From Streptomyces sp. NBC_01451 (GTDB lineage: Bacteria > Actinomycetota > Actinomycetes > Streptomycetales > Streptomycetaceae), in the NCBI RefSeq assembly GCF_036227485.1, contig NZ_CP109479.1:2790001-2854000 (forward strand): 64,000 nt of DNA, read 5' to 3'. Below, one piece after another: positions 8,786 to 18,434 of this stretch. The first letter of the stretch is position 1. Each line of letters starts with the position of its first letter. Both the position numbers and the translations under genes were made by a program. The notes beneath the pieces were generated by a model. That model had not been told where the DNA came from, made no database searches, and was given only the letters and a program-made list of their open reading frames with translations.

Positions 8786-9926
8786 AGCTCACCACACCCG
8801 CCGCGTCGCCCTTCGCCGTGCCCTTTGTCGCGGCTGCCGGGATGGGCCGGTCGGCCTTGAGTGCGTTCCAGACCAGGCGGGCCTTGGCCTTGTCGACTAT
8901 GACCCTGTTGGGGTTGGCCGGGTCGTACTCCACCGGCATGGTGATCATAGTCATGTGGGCGGAGCTGATGCTCTTGAGGCCCGTCGCGAAGGAGGTCAGC
9001 GACCGGACCGAGCCCAGGTCGGAGTCGGTCGTGACGGCCTTGGTGGCGGTGTCCGCCAGGTCGAAGAGCTTCTTGGGGTTGCTGAGGACCCCTACGTCCT
9101 TGATCTGGTCGACGAGGGCCTTGATGAACGCCTGCTGGAGCTGGATGCGGCCGAGGTCGGAGCCGTCGCCGACGCCGTGGCGGGTGCGGACCAGGCCGAG
9201 CGCCTGCACGCCGTTCAGCTTGTGCGTACCGGCCTTCAGGTTCAGGTGGCTGTCGGAGTCCTTGATGTCCTTCGTCGTGGTCACCTGCACGCCGCCCAGT
9301 TCGTCGACGAGCTTCTGGAAGCCGGTGAAGTCGACCTCGATGTAGTGGTCCATGCGGATACCGGTGAGCGACTCGACGGTCTTCACCGCGCAGGCGGCGC
9401 CGCCCGTGGAGTAGGCGGAGTTGAACATCACGCCGGAGGCCGGGTCGTGCGTGACGCCCTTGGCGTCGGTGCACAGGGGGCGGTCGACGAGCGTGTCCCG
9501 GGGTATGGAGACCACGCTCGCCTTCTTGTGGCCCTCGTACACGTGGACGATCATCGCGGTGTCCGAGCGTGCGCTGCCGTCGTCCGCGCCGCCGCCGAGC
9601 TTCTTGTTGGCGCCGGAGCGGGTGTCCGAGCCCAGGACCAGGATGTCCTCGGAGCCGTTGTCGACGTTGGTCGGGCGGTCGGTGCCCAGGACCTGGTTGA
9701 TGTCGACGCTCTTGATGTTGCCGTTGAGCTTGAAGTACACGTATCCGAGACCGGTGCCGCCGAGCACGACGATGGCGGCGGCGATCCAGGCCGTGACGAG
9801 CAGGGCCCTGGAGTGCTTGCCCCGGGGCTTGCGGCGGCTGCCTCGCTTACCCGGCGCTCCTGGCACCCCTGGTGCCTGTGGCGTCCCTGGCTTGGCTGGA
9901 TCAAGCGGATTGCTCTCGGCGGACAT
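8784..9926 (-). CDS. LytR-CpsA-Psr (LCP) family cell-wall glycopolymer ligase
   Basis: 380-residue membrane-anchored enzyme expected to transfer undecaprenyl-linked glycopolymers onto peptidoglycan. It has a Pro/Gly/Arg-rich cytoplasmic N-terminus (1-40), one transmembrane helix (about 41-64) and an extracytoplasmic LCP domain with the conserved acidic and arginine residues in LVLGSDTRSG, ARSDTAMIVHV and VSIPRDTLVD. The segment from about residue 190 (ITGIRMDHYIEVDFTGF-like) and the C-terminal VRTRHG motif complete the fold. ATG at 9926 is preceded by AAGGA. Other Streptomyces have an LCP gene at this position near rho, so this is core rather than acquired. Confidence 0.92.
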   Translation of the reverse strand: MSAESNPLDPAKPGTPQAPGVPGAPGKRGSRRKPRGKHSRALLVTAWIAAAIVVLGGTGLGYVYFKLNGNIKSVDINQVLGTDRPTNVDNGSEDILVLGSDTRSGANKKLGGGADDGSARSDTAMIVHVYEGHKKASVVSIPRDTLVDRPLCTDAKGVTHDPASGVMFNSAYSTGGAACAVKTVESLTGIRMDHYIEVDFTGFQKLVDELGGVQVTTTKDIKDSDSHLNLKAGTHKLNGVQALGLVRTRHGVGDGSDLGRIQLQQAFIKALVDQIKDVGVLSNPKKLFDLADTATKAVTTDSDLGSVRSLTSFATGLKSISSAHMTMITMPVEYDPANPNRVIVDKAKARLVWNALKADRPIPAAATKGTAKGDAAGVVS

Positions 9927-10033
9927 GTGCTTCCTTCGGTCTCGTCCGGTCGGTTACCCCCTGCTTTCAGGGACAGTCCTGTTTCCGTCGTAACCGGTCA
10001 GTCAGACGGTCATTACGGAAAAAGGGTTGCACA

Positions 10034-10074
10034 ACGCGCTGTGCCCTTCGCGTGATGCGAAGGGCACAGCGCGT
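10034..10074 (-). terminator. Terminator hairpin downstream of the protease gene
   Basis: Perfect 18-bp stem (ACGCGCTGTGCCCTTCGC and its complement) with a 5-base loop, 60 bases after the protease stop. It shields the downstream LCP gene from read-through. Confidence 0.88.
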
Positions 10075-10133
10075 GACCGAACGCTCGGGACGTTCCTCGC
10101 GAATCGCTCAGAAGACCCCGTTCACCTGCGGAT

Positions 10134-11939
10134 TCAGCTGATGATGTCCCACTGCTTGTAGTCGGTTCCGACGGACTTCGGTGTGCCGAAGATCTCGCTC
10201 GTGCCCTTGCCGGTACCCGGGTAGAGGTACATCGTCCCGGCGGGCGTACGGGCCAGGAGGTCGGCCTTTCCGTCGCCGGTCACGTCACCGGGGGTGACCA
10301 GGGTGTTGAAGCCGCTCCAGGTGCGCACCTTGACCCGGGCCGCGAAGGCCTGGGAGCCGGTCTTGCCGTTGCCCTTGAGGAGGTAACCGACCCCGCCGGT
10401 CCTGGTGCGGGCCAGCAGGTCGGCCTTGCCGTCACCGGTGAAGTCGCCGTGGCCGACGATCGAGCTGTACTGGTTCCAGCCGGTGGAGACCTTCGACGGC
10501 GTCCCGAAGGTGCCGTTGCCGTTGCCCGGGTAGATCCACAGGGCGCCCGCGGAGTCGACCGAGAGGACGTCGGGCTTGTAGTCGCCGGTGACGTCACCCG
10601 GGGTGATGATCCGGGTGCGGGTCTTCCAGTTGGCGAAGATCGTCTTCGTGGCCCAGCTTCCGGCACTGCCGTCGGCATTGGGCACGTAGTGCATCCAGTA
10701 GACGGCACCGGAGCCGCTGTCGCGGATCACCAGGTCCTGGTAGTCGTCCCGGTTCAGGTCGGTCTGGAGGACGACGTTGACGCCGTCCCAGTTGCCCCAG
10801 GGCTCGCTCGCACCGAAGCTGGTGCCCTTGGAGTCCTTCTCGTAGCCGACCTTGGTGGAGGCGCGGCGCAGCCACAGGTCGGCCATCTGGTCGCCGCTGA
10901 GGTTCGCGTCCTCGACCCGCGGGTACACGGCGCCGACGTACGAGGTGACCTTCGAGAAGACGCTGTAGGCGCCCGTCTCGACGCAGTCCGTCACACCCCA
11001 CGACACAACGCCCACGACCTTGCCCGCGACCACGAGCGGGCCGCCGGAGTCGCCGTTGCATGTCGTGGTGGTACCGGTGTCGCTTCCGGTGGCGGGCTTG
11101 CCCGCGCAGACCATGTGCCCCTTGACGAAGTCGCTGCCGTACTTGCCCGCGCAGGTGGCGTCGGACTGGATGGGCAGCGTGGCCGTCTTCAGGGTCGCGG
11201 AGATGTCCTGGGTGGTGGAGCTGGTGCGCCCCCAGCCGTAGACCTTGGCGTTGGTGAGCGCCTTGTACGAGGTGGTGTCGCCGGACGTCGTCATCCGGAT
11301 CGGCGGGGCCTTGACGGGGTACGCGAGTGTCAGGACGGCGATGTCGTTGTCGAACGTCACCGAGCTGTACGACGGGTTGCTCCACTGGCGCCAGACGCCA
11401 GAGACGGTCCCGTTCGTGTTCCCGTCGGCGTCCGGAAGCGTCGCGGTACCGGTGATGACGGCACCGTTGGCGTTCCAGTTGTAGCCCTTGACGCAGTGCG
11501 CGGCGGTGAGGACCTTCGTCGGCGCGATGACCGCGCCGCCGCAGAAGAAGTCGACGTCGTCGCCGGTCGCGTCCGGGGTGCCCTTGTCGTCGTAGTACCA
11601 GAGCTGGGCCATGTACGGGGCCGCCGAGATGGTGGTCGTCGAACCACCGATGATCTTCGCGTCCTTGGTGCCGCCGACGGAGCCGGCGGTGAACGCCGTC
11701 TTCTTGGAAGCCAGGGTGCCGTCACCGGCGGCCGCACCCGCGACGCGCTGCTTGAGCTCCGCCGTGCTCGGCGCGCTGCGGCTCAGGTCCGTGGTGGGCT
11801 TCGGCAGGGCGGTGGCCGCGTTCGCGGACGACATCATCAGCGCGCCGGTGACCGCGGCGGCGAGGCCGGCGGCGATCACGGGAACGGCGATCCGCACACG
11901 GCGTCTGTGGCGGCCTTCACCGGCCAGGGATATACCCAC
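10134..11939 (-). CDS. Secreted trypsin-like serine protease with FG-GAP/VCBS repeat domain
   Basis: 601-residue exported protein. An Arg-rich N-terminus and hydrophobic stretch ending near ANAATALP form a signal peptide (about 1-42). The S1 protease domain (about 95-340) has the full triad: His in LTAAHCVKG, Asp in DNDIAVLTL, Ser in CNGDSGGPLVV. The C-terminal half carries about five FG-GAP/VCBS calcium-binding-type repeats of the form DVTGDGKADLLART, predicting a beta-propeller. GTG at 11939 has GGGGGGA upstream. It is flanked on both sides by long perfect hairpins, so it is its own transcription unit. Its place between the conserved LCP and rho genes looks like an insertion. The substrate is unknown. 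Confidence 0.9.
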   Translation of the reverse strand: MGISLAGEGRHRRRVRIAVPVIAAGLAAAVTGALMMSSANAATALPKPTTDLSRSAPSTAELKQRVAGAAAGDGTLASKKTAFTAGSVGGTKDAKIIGGSTTTISAAPYMAQLWYYDDKGTPDATGDDVDFFCGGAVIAPTKVLTAAHCVKGYNWNANGAVITGTATLPDADGNTNGTVSGVWRQWSNPSYSSVTFDNDIAVLTLAYPVKAPPIRMTTSGDTTSYKALTNAKVYGWGRTSSTTQDISATLKTATLPIQSDATCAGKYGSDFVKGHMVCAGKPATGSDTGTTTTCNGDSGGPLVVAGKVVGVVSWGVTDCVETGAYSVFSKVTSYVGAVYPRVEDANLSGDQMADLWLRRASTKVGYEKDSKGTSFGASEPWGNWDGVNVVLQTDLNRDDYQDLVIRDSGSGAVYWMHYVPNADGSAGSWATKTIFANWKTRTRIITPGDVTGDYKPDVLSVDSAGALWIYPGNGNGTFGTPSKVSTGWNQYSSIVGHGDFTGDGKADLLARTRTGGVGYLLKGNGKTGSQAFAARVKVRTWSGFNTLVTPGDVTGDGKADLLARTPAGTMYLYPGTGKGTSEIFGTPKSVGTDYKQWDIIS

Positions 11940-12021
11940 TCAAGTCCCCCCTAGGGATCGTCAGTTCGGGCACACCACGAGAATCGGCCCGAAGAGCGCG
12001 ATCGTACACCTGTCCCATACA

Positions 12022-12063
12022 CCACAAAGGGCCACCCCCTTAACAGGGGGTGGCCCTTTGTGG
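12022..12063 (-). terminator. Terminator hairpin downstream of rho
   Basis: A perfect 19-bp inverted repeat (left arm 12022-12040, right arm 12045-12063) with a 4-base TAAC loop, 26 bases after the rho stop. It is among the strongest hairpins in the window and lacks a U-run on either side. It may also serve as a barrier upstream of the protease gene. Confidence 0.9.
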
Positions 12064-12089
12064 ACTGCTTGCCGACCGTTTACCGGCCG

Positions 12090-14168
12090 TCAGTCGTTGT
12101 TGCCGCCCGGCGTCGTCTTCTGGATCTGGAGCAGGAACTCGGCGTTCGACTTCGTCTGCTTCATTTTGTCGAGAAGCAGCTCGATCGCCTGCTGCTGGTC
12201 GAGCGCGTGCAGCACCCGGCGCAGCTTCCAGGTGACGGCGAGCTCGTCGCTGCCGAGCAGGATCTCTTCCTTACGGGTACCGGACGCGTCCACGTCCACC
12301 GCCGGGAAGATGCGCTTGTCGGCGAGCTTCCGGTCGAGCTTGAGCTCGGCGTTTCCGGTGCCCTTGAACTCCTCGAAGATGACCTCGTCCATGCGGGACC
12401 CGGTGTCCACCAGCGCGGTGGCGAGGATGGTCAGCGAGCCGCCGTCCTCGATGTTGCGGGCAGCACCGAAGAAGCGCTTCGGCGGGTACAGGGCGGTCGA
12501 GTCGACACCACCGGACAGGATGCGGCCGGAGGCCGGGGCGGCGAGGTTGTACGCACGGCCCAGACGCGTGATCGAGTCCAGGAGTACGACGACGTCGTGG
12601 CCCAGTTCCACCAGACGCTTGGCGCGCTCGATGGCCAGCTCGGCGACCGTGGTGTGGTCCTCGGCCGGGCGGTCGAAGGTCGAGGAGATGACCTCGCCCT
12701 TCACCGACCGCTGCATGTCCGTGACCTCTTCCGGACGCTCGTCGACCAGGACGACCATCAGGTGGCACTCGGGGTTGTTGTGCGTGATCGCGTTGGCGAT
12801 CGCCTGCATGATCATGGTCTTGCCGGTCTTCGGCGGGGCCACGATCAGACCGCGCTGGCCCTTACCGATCGGCGCGACGAGGTCGATGATGCGGGTGGTG
12901 AGGACGCCCGGGTCCGTCTCCAGACGGAGGCGGTCCTGCGGGTAGAGCGGGGTCAGCTTGTTGAACTCGGGGCGCCCGCGACCGGAGTCGGGGGCCATGC
13001 CGTTGGTCGAGTCCAGGCGCACCAGCGCGTTGAACTTCTCGCGGCGCTCCCCGTCCTTCGGCTGACGGACCGCGCCGGTGACGTGGTCGCCCTTGCGCAG
13101 GCCGTTCTTGCGGACCTGGGCGAGGGAGACGTACACGTCGTTGGGGCCCGGCAGGTATCCCGACGTGCGGATGAAGGCGTAGTTGTCGAGGATGTCGAGG
13201 ATGCCCGCGACGGGGATCAGGACGTCGTCGTCGGCGACCTGCGGCTCGTTCGGGCCGAACTCCTCGCGCCCACGACGGCCACGGCGGTCGCGGTAGCGTC
13301 CGCGACGGCCACGGCGTCCGCCGTCGAAGTCGTCCCCGTCCTCATCGGCCCGCGGACCGTTGTCACGTGGACCGTTGTCGCGCGGCCCGGTGTCCCGCTG
13401 CTGGCGGTCCTGACGGTCCTGCCGGTCCTGGCGCTCGGGACGGTCCTGGCGGTCCTGACGACCGCCGGCCTGCTGCTGACCCTGCTGGGTCCCGCGCTGC
13501 TGGGCGGCGCCCTGCTCCTCGGTCTTGTTGCCCCGGCGGTCGCGGTCCCGGCCGCGGTCGCCGCGGTCCCGGCGGTCGCGACGGCCCTGGCGGCCGTCAC
13601 CGTCGGCGTCACCGGCCTGCGCGGCCTGCGTCTCGGCCTTCGGCTCGCTCTTCACCTCGGCGACGATCGTCTCGGGGCTGCCTGCCTCGGCGGTGGCGCG
13701 GCGCCTGCGGCGCTCGGCCGGGGCGTCCTCGCTGGCGGGCTGGCCGGGAATCTCGATCTGCTGCTGGGCCACGGCCTTCTCGACGGGCGCCTCGACGACC
13801 TGCACGGCCGCCTTCTTCTCGGCGGCGGCGGGCGCGGCGTCCTCGCCCGTGCGGGCCTTGGAGGTGGCGCGGCGCCTGGGCTTGGTCTCGGCGGCGTCCC
13901 CGGCAGGGGCAGCGGCGGCCTTGGGGGTCCCGCCCCCGGCCTGCGCCTCCTTGATGACCTCGATCAGCTGGCTCTTGCGCATCCGCGCGGTGCCCTTGAT
14001 ACCGAGGCCGGATGCGACCTGCTGCAGTTCGGCCAGCACCATGCCGTCGAGGCCGGTACCGCGGCGCCGCCGGGAGCCGGCACCCGTGGCAGGCGCGGAG
14101 GCGTCCGTGGAGGGCGCCGCAGCGGTCTCCTCGACACGTGCGCCCATCAGATCGGTGGTGTCGCTCAC
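12090..14168 (-). CDS. rho: Transcription termination factor Rho with long disordered insertion
   Basis: Hexameric RNA helicase that terminates transcription. At 692 residues it is much longer than E. coli Rho (419), because of a disordered insertion of about 230 residues (roughly 85-320) after the N-terminal helical domain. The insert is first Ala/Glu-rich, then dominated by Arg, Asp, Gln and Gly with repeats such as [20 protein letters not shown]. The core follows: the RNA-binding fold ([20 protein letters not shown]), Walker [17 protein letters not shown], Walker [15 protein letters not shown] and [14 protein letters not shown] at 14168 has AAGGA six bases upstream. Actinobacterial Rho proteins are known for such Arg-rich RNA-binding inserts. 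Confidence 0.97.
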   Translation of the reverse strand: MSDTTDLMGARVEETAAAPSTDASAPATGAGSRRRRGTGLDGMVLAELQQVASGLGIKGTARMRKSQLIEVIKEAQAGGGTPKAAAAPAGDAAETKPRRRATSKARTGEDAAPAAAEKKAAVQVVEAPVEKAVAQQQIEIPGQPASEDAPAERRRRRATAEAGSPETIVAEVKSEPKAETQAAQAGDADGDGRQGRRDRRDRGDRGRDRDRRGNKTEEQGAAQQRGTQQGQQQAGGRQDRQDRPERQDRQDRQDRQQRDTGPRDNGPRDNGPRADEDGDDFDGGRRGRRGRYRDRRGRRGREEFGPNEPQVADDDVLIPVAGILDILDNYAFIRTSGYLPGPNDVYVSLAQVRKNGLRKGDHVTGAVRQPKDGERREKFNALVRLDSTNGMAPDSGRGRPEFNKLTPLYPQDRLRLETDPGVLTTRIIDLVAPIGKGQRGLIVAPPKTGKTMIMQAIANAITHNNPECHLMVVLVDERPEEVTDMQRSVKGEVISSTFDRPAEDHTTVAELAIERAKRLVELGHDVVVLLDSITRLGRAYNLAAPASGRILSGGVDSTALYPPKRFFGAARNIEDGGSLTILATALVDTGSRMDEVIFEEFKGTGNAELKLDRKLADKRIFPAVDVDASGTRKEEILLGSDELAVTWKLRRVLHALDQQQAIELLLDKMKQTKSNAEFLLQIQKTTPGGNND

Positions 14169-14711
14169 GAAGGGTCCTTCCCTGGAGCGGACGTCGGCCT
14201 GTCTGGCACGGCGACCGGTTTTGCTGTCCGGCTGCGGTCCTTCATGAGTGGACCGTGCCGGGGCGGTGGTCCGCCGAAGCGGCGGAAGAGGTTTCTGGTG
14301 ATGGCGTTTCCCAAAGCCGTGACACTGAGTTCCGTGTCAGGTGGCTTGGTCACACCGGTTCCGGAGCGTGCCCTGAATGCCACTCAGCGCCTGCACACGA
14401 CGAAACGAACGCCGCATGAAACACAGAGTGGCTTGGGGGGCTCCCGGAAGAATGTCTGTCCCGGACGGGGACACAAAGCACCTCGCCATGGTGGGGTCGG
14501 GTGCAGACTTGAGGTTAACACTACCGGATCCAACAAACATTCCCCCTCTCCAAATCCGGCAACCGTATGTAGTTGAATGTCACAGCGCCGAATGCCGCAG
14601 CGATGAATGCCGACCCGTCCGACGCGTCGGACGAGCCGTCGGAGGCGGCGCCGAACGCGGCAGTGCCGGATCTCGTAAGTTCGCTGGTGCGCGCCCCGTT
14701 GATGTCGTCGC
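14169..14711 (-). promoter_or_regulatory. Long rho leader region
   Basis: 543 bases between thrB and rho with no convincing gene. On the minus strand a TAGTGT hexamer (14518-14523) fits the Streptomyces -10 pattern TAGxxT and would give a leader of about 340 bases before the rho GTG. No good -35 is visible. A 72-codon frame (14165-14383) ends in a GTGA overlap with the rho start, but its third-position GC is not convincing. Rho genes are often autoregulated through long leaders, so this is a plausible autoregulatory region. Confidence 0.4.
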
Positions 14712-15641
14712 CTAGCTCTCTCCGGGGGCCGCGAGCGGCAGAACGCTCGCGCCCCGGGCGTCGAGTCCGAGCCGGTTGGCGGCCCAGCCCTCGCCCGCCA
14801 GCCGGGACACCTTGTCGGCGGTGGCCTCGTCGGTCAGCGCCAGGACCGTGGGCCCGGCGCCGGAGATCACCGCGGGGATGCCGTCGGCCCGCAGCCGCTC
14901 CACCAGCGCCGCGCTCTCCGGCATGGCGGGGGCGCGGTAGTCCTGGTGCAACCGGTCCTCGGTGGCCGGCAGCAGCAGCTCGGGACGCCTGGTCAGGGCC
15001 TCGACGAGCAGAGCGGCGCGCCCCGCGTTGGTCGCGGCGTCGACGTGCGGGACGGTGCGCGGCAGGAGGCCGCGCGCGGTCTCCGTGAGTACCGCCTTGC
15101 CGGGGACGAACACCACCGGAACGACCGAGTCGGCGGGTTCCATCCTGATCGCGCGGGCGGCTCCGGACTCCATCCAGGAGAGCGTGAACCCGCCGAGGAG
15201 ACAGGCGGCGACGTTGTCGGGGTGTCCCTCGATCTCGGTGGCGAGTTCGAGCAGCGCCTCGTCGTCGAGACGGCTGTCGCCACCTATGGTGACGGCCCGC
15301 GCGGCGACGATGCCGGCGCAGATGGCGGCCGAGGAGGACCCGAGTCCCCGCCCGTGCGGAATGCGGTTGGCGCACACGATCTCCAGACCGCGCGGCTGTC
15401 CGCCGAGCAGGTCGAAGGCGGTGCGCAGAGACCGTACGAGGAGGTGGTTCTCGTCGCGCGGGAGGGTCTCGCTGCCCTCGCCCGCGATGTCGATGTGCAA
15501 CCCGGAGTCGGCCACCCGGACGACCACGTCGTCGTACAACCCCAGCGACAGGCCCAGGGCGTCGAAGCCCGGACCGAGATTGGCGCTGGTGGCGGGGACG
15601 CGCACCCGTACGGCGGCGGCTCGGAACGCTGGACCGGCCAT
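14712..15641 (-). CDS. thrB: Homoserine kinase
   Basis: GHMP-family kinase phosphorylating L-homoserine for threonine synthesis. The protein has 309 residues, the usual length. Motifs: VRVPATSANLGPGFDALGL at the N-terminus, the ATP-binding loop IPHGRGLGSSSAAICAG near residue 90, and the C-terminal VISGAGPTVLALT. I chose ATG at 15641 because the family sequence begins there; AAGGAG lies 12 bases upstream, somewhat far, and an upstream in-frame start cannot be excluded. It is the last gene of the hom-thrC-thrB group but is separated from thrC by 286 bases, so it may have its own promoter. Confidence 0.95.
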   Translation of the reverse strand: MAGPAFRAAAVRVRVPATSANLGPGFDALGLSLGLYDDVVVRVADSGLHIDIAGEGSETLPRDENHLLVRSLRTAFDLLGGQPRGLEIVCANRIPHGRGLGSSSAAICAGIVAARAVTIGGDSRLDDEALLELATEIEGHPDNVAACLLGGFTLSWMESGAARAIRMEPADSVVPVVFVPGKAVLTETARGLLPRTVPHVDAATNAGRAALLVEALTRRPELLLPATEDRLHQDYRAPAMPESAALVERLRADGIPAVISGAGPTVLALTDEATADKVSRLAGEGWAANRLGLDARGASVLPLAAPGES

Positions 15642-15927
15642 CGCTCGATGACTCTCCTTGAGCTGCGATTTCGTCGAAGACATGCGATACGACACTGGAG
15701 AACGGCTACTGAAAACGGCTGAGAACCTACGGGGAGACCCTCAGGCCGCTGAGGCAACGGGGCGCCGCGCCATACGCGGGGGCATATGCGGCGGGCGGGT
15801 TCACCCCAGCTTATCGAAGGAAGGTTCTGTGGCGACATAGGGCGCACAGGAGGCGCACGATGCGTGTCGTAAGCCCCCTGTGCACCCGTCGTAGGGAGTA
15901 CCCCGGTTCGGGCGATCAGTACCCGGT

Positions 15928-16986
15928 CTACGCGAGTCCGAGTCGCTCGGCGGCCGTCGCGGCGTCCACCGGGACGACGACCGGCTTCGGCGCGCCCTCG
16001 GTGGCCCAGCCCGGGTCCTTCAGGCCGTTGCCGGTGACCGTGCAGACGATGGTCTGGCCCGGGTCGACCTTGCCCTGCTCGGCCATCTTCAGCAGACCGG
16101 CGACGGACGCGGCGGACGCCGGCTCGACGAAAACGCCCTCCTGCGCGGCCAACAGCCGGTAGGCGCGCAGGATCTCACGGTCCGTCACCTCGTCGATGAG
16201 GCCGCCCGACTCGTCGCGCGCGGCCAGCGCCTGCTTCCAGGAGGCCGGGTTGCCGATGCGGATCGCGGTGGCGAGCGTCGAGGGGTCCTTGACGATCTCG
16301 CCGCGCACGATCGGGGCACTGCCGGCCGCCTGGAATCCCCACATGCGCGGGGTGCGCCGGGCGATGCCGTCGACGGCGTACTCGGTGTAGCCCTTCCAGT
16401 ACGCGGTGATGTTGCCCGCGTTGCCGACCGGCAGGACGTGGATGTCGGGCGCGTCGCCGAGCATGTCGACGATCTCGAAGGCCGCCGTCTTCTGTCCCTC
16501 GATACGCACCGGGTTGACCGAATTCACCAGCGCCACAGGGTAGTTGTCGCTCAGCGAGCGGGCGAGGGTGAGGCAGTCGTCGAAGTTGCCGTCGACCTGG
16601 AGGATCTTGGCGCCGTGGACCAGCGCCTGTCCCATCTTGCCGAGGGCGATCTTGCCCTGCGGCACGAGAACGGCCGAGACCATGCCCGCGCGCACGGCGT
16701 ACGCGGCGGCGGAGGCAGACGTGTTGCCCGTGGAGGCACAGATGACCGCCTTCGCGCCCTCCTCCTTGGCCCGGGTGATGGCCATGGTCATACCGCGGTC
16801 CTTGAAGGAACCGGTCGGGTTGGCGCCCTCCACCTTGAGGTGGACCTCGCAGCCCGTGCGCTCGGAGAGCACCTGCGCGGGGACGAGGGGCGTGCCGCCC
16901 TCGCGGAGCGTCACGACCGGCGTGCTGGCGGAGACGGGCAGCCGGTCCCGGTACTCCTCGATGATTCCGCGCCACTGGTGGGTCAT
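15928..16986 (-). CDS. thrC: Threonine synthase
   Basis: PLP enzyme converting O-phosphohomoserine to threonine. The 352-residue protein has the PLP lysine in [11 protein letters not shown] near residue 61 and the phosphate-binding glycine loop later in [13 protein letters not shown]. It is the short bacterial/actinobacterial type without the N-terminal regulatory domain of plant enzymes. ATG at 16986 lies 6 bases after the hom stop, and GAAGGAGAG sits within the end of hom, so translation is likely coupled to hom. Confidence 0.96.
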   Translation of the reverse strand: MTHQWRGIIEEYRDRLPVSASTPVVTLREGGTPLVPAQVLSERTGCEVHLKVEGANPTGSFKDRGMTMAITRAKEEGAKAVICASTGNTSASAAAYAVRAGMVSAVLVPQGKIALGKMGQALVHGAKILQVDGNFDDCLTLARSLSDNYPVALVNSVNPVRIEGQKTAAFEIVDMLGDAPDIHVLPVGNAGNITAYWKGYTEYAVDGIARRTPRMWGFQAAGSAPIVRGEIVKDPSTLATAIRIGNPASWKQALAARDESGGLIDEVTDREILRAYRLLAAQEGVFVEPASAASVAGLLKMAEQGKVDPGQTIVCTVTGNGLKDPGWATEGAPKPVVVPVDAATAAERLGLA

Positions 16987-16992
16987 TGCTGG

Positions 16993-18282
16993 TTACTCTC
17001 CTTCAACCCGCATGATGCTTGCGACACCCCGCACGGTGTCGAGCTTGCGCAACGCCTCGACTGTTCCGCCCAGGGCGGCGTCGGACGCACGATGGGTGAC
17101 GACGACGAGGGAGGCCTCGCCGTCCTTGCCCGTCTGCCGAACCGTATCGATGGAGACACCGTGCTCGGCGAACACAGTGGCCACCTGGGCGAGAACACCC
17201 GGTTTGTCGGCGACGTCAAGGCTGATGTGATAGCGAGTGACCACATCGCCCATGCCCGAAACGGGCAGCGCGGCATACGCCGACTCGCCCGGCCCGGTCG
17301 TCCCGCTGAGCCGGTTGCGGCACACGGCGACGAGGTCACCGAGCACGGCGGACGCCGTCGGCGCCCCGCCGGCCCCGGGCCCGTAGAACATCAGCTGGCC
17401 GGAGGCGTCGGACTCGACGAACACCGCGTTGTAGGCGCCGCGCACGGAGGCCAGCGGGTGCGTCAGCGGGATCATGGCCGGGTGCACGCGCGCGCTGACG
17501 GACTGGCCGTCCCCGGCCCGCTCGCAGATGGCGAGCAGTTTGATGGTGCAGCCCATGTTCCTGGCGGAGGCGAAGTCGGAGGCGGTGACCTCGGTCATCC
17601 CCTCGCGGTAGACGTCGTCGAGACGCACGCGCGTGTGGAAGGCGATTCCGGCGAGGATGGCGGCCTTGGCGGCGGCGTCGAACCCCTCGACGTCGGCGGT
17701 CGGGTCGGCTTCGGCGTACCCGAGGGCGGTGGCCTCATCAAGGGCCTCCTGATAGCCGGCCCCCGTGGAGTCCATCTTGTCGAGGATGAAGTTGGTCGTG
17801 CCGTTGACGATGCCGAGCACCCTGTTCACCTTGTCCCCGGCGAGGGACTCGCGCAGCGGCCGGATGAGCGGGATGGCGCCGGCGACGGCGGCCTCGTAGT
17901 AGAGGTCCGTGCCGTGGGCCCCGGCGGCGGCGTGGAGGGCGGCGCCGTCCTGGGCGAGGAGCGCCTTGTTGGCGGAGACGACCGACGCACCGTGCTCGAA
18001 GGCGGCGGTGATGAGGGAGCGCGCCGGCTCGATACCGCCGATGACCTCGACGACGACGTCGATGTCGCCGCGTTTGACGAGGGCGGTGGCGTCGGTGGTG
18101 ACGAGGGCGGGGTCGATGCCTTCACGCACCTTGGAGGGCCGCCGCACGGCGACCCCGGCAAGCTCGACGGGAGCACCGATGCGCGCGGCGAGATCGTCGG
18201 CGTGCGTCGTCATGATGCGCGCCACCTCTGAGCCGACTACCCCACAGCCCAGCAGCGCCACCTTCAGCGGACGCGTACGCAT
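16993..18282 (-). CDS. hom: Homoserine dehydrogenase
   Basis: NAD(P)-dependent reduction of aspartate semialdehyde to homoserine, the branch from lysine to threonine and methionine synthesis. The 429-residue protein has the Rossmann loop VALLGCGVVGSEVARI (about 7-22), the catalytic region VVEVIGGIEPAR...SANKALL, and a C-terminal ACT domain (about 350-425) beginning ADKPGVLAQVATVFAEHGVS, indicating feedback control by threonine. The start lies at a double ATG (18285/18282); I took the second because GAGG is then seven bases upstream. It heads the hom-thrC unit after a hairpin that separates it from lysA. Confidence 0.95.
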   Translation of the reverse strand: MRTRPLKVALLGCGVVGSEVARIMTTHADDLAARIGAPVELAGVAVRRPSKVREGIDPALVTTDATALVKRGDIDVVVEVIGGIEPARSLITAAFEHGASVVSANKALLAQDGAALHAAAGAHGTDLYYEAAVAGAIPLIRPLRESLAGDKVNRVLGIVNGTTNFILDKMDSTGAGYQEALDEATALGYAEADPTADVEGFDAAAKAAILAGIAFHTRVRLDDVYREGMTEVTASDFASARNMGCTIKLLAICERAGDGQSVSARVHPAMIPLTHPLASVRGAYNAVFVESDASGQLMFYGPGAGGAPTASAVLGDLVAVCRNRLSGTTGPGESAYAALPVSGMGDVVTRYHISLDVADKPGVLAQVATVFAEHGVSIDTVRQTGKDGEASLVVVTHRASDAALGGTVEALRKLDTVRGVASIMRVEGE

Positions 18283-18387
18283 CATCCGACCTCGTTTCCT
18301 CATACCGTCTACGGTTCATAAGTCTCACTCACCGGACTGAAGTTTCTATCAATCGTCCGGATCGTGAGATGTCTATTTCGTTTTCCG

Positions 18388-18418
18388 GGCGGCGGAAGAC
18401 AGGAGATCTTCCGCCGCC
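18388..18418 (-). terminator. Hairpin between lysA and hom
   Basis: Perfect 12-bp stem (GGCGGCGGAAGA / TCTTCCGCCGCC) with a 7-base loop, just after the lysA stop. It either terminates the nrtL-lysA transcript or attenuates read-through into hom. Confidence 0.82.
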
Positions 18419-18434
18419 TTCTGCGATTCTGCCG

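Noticed and set aside
14165..14383. 72-codon frame ending in a GTGA overlap with rho
   Set aside because: Codon third-position GC is not convincing and no family is recognised. Kept only as part of the leader description.
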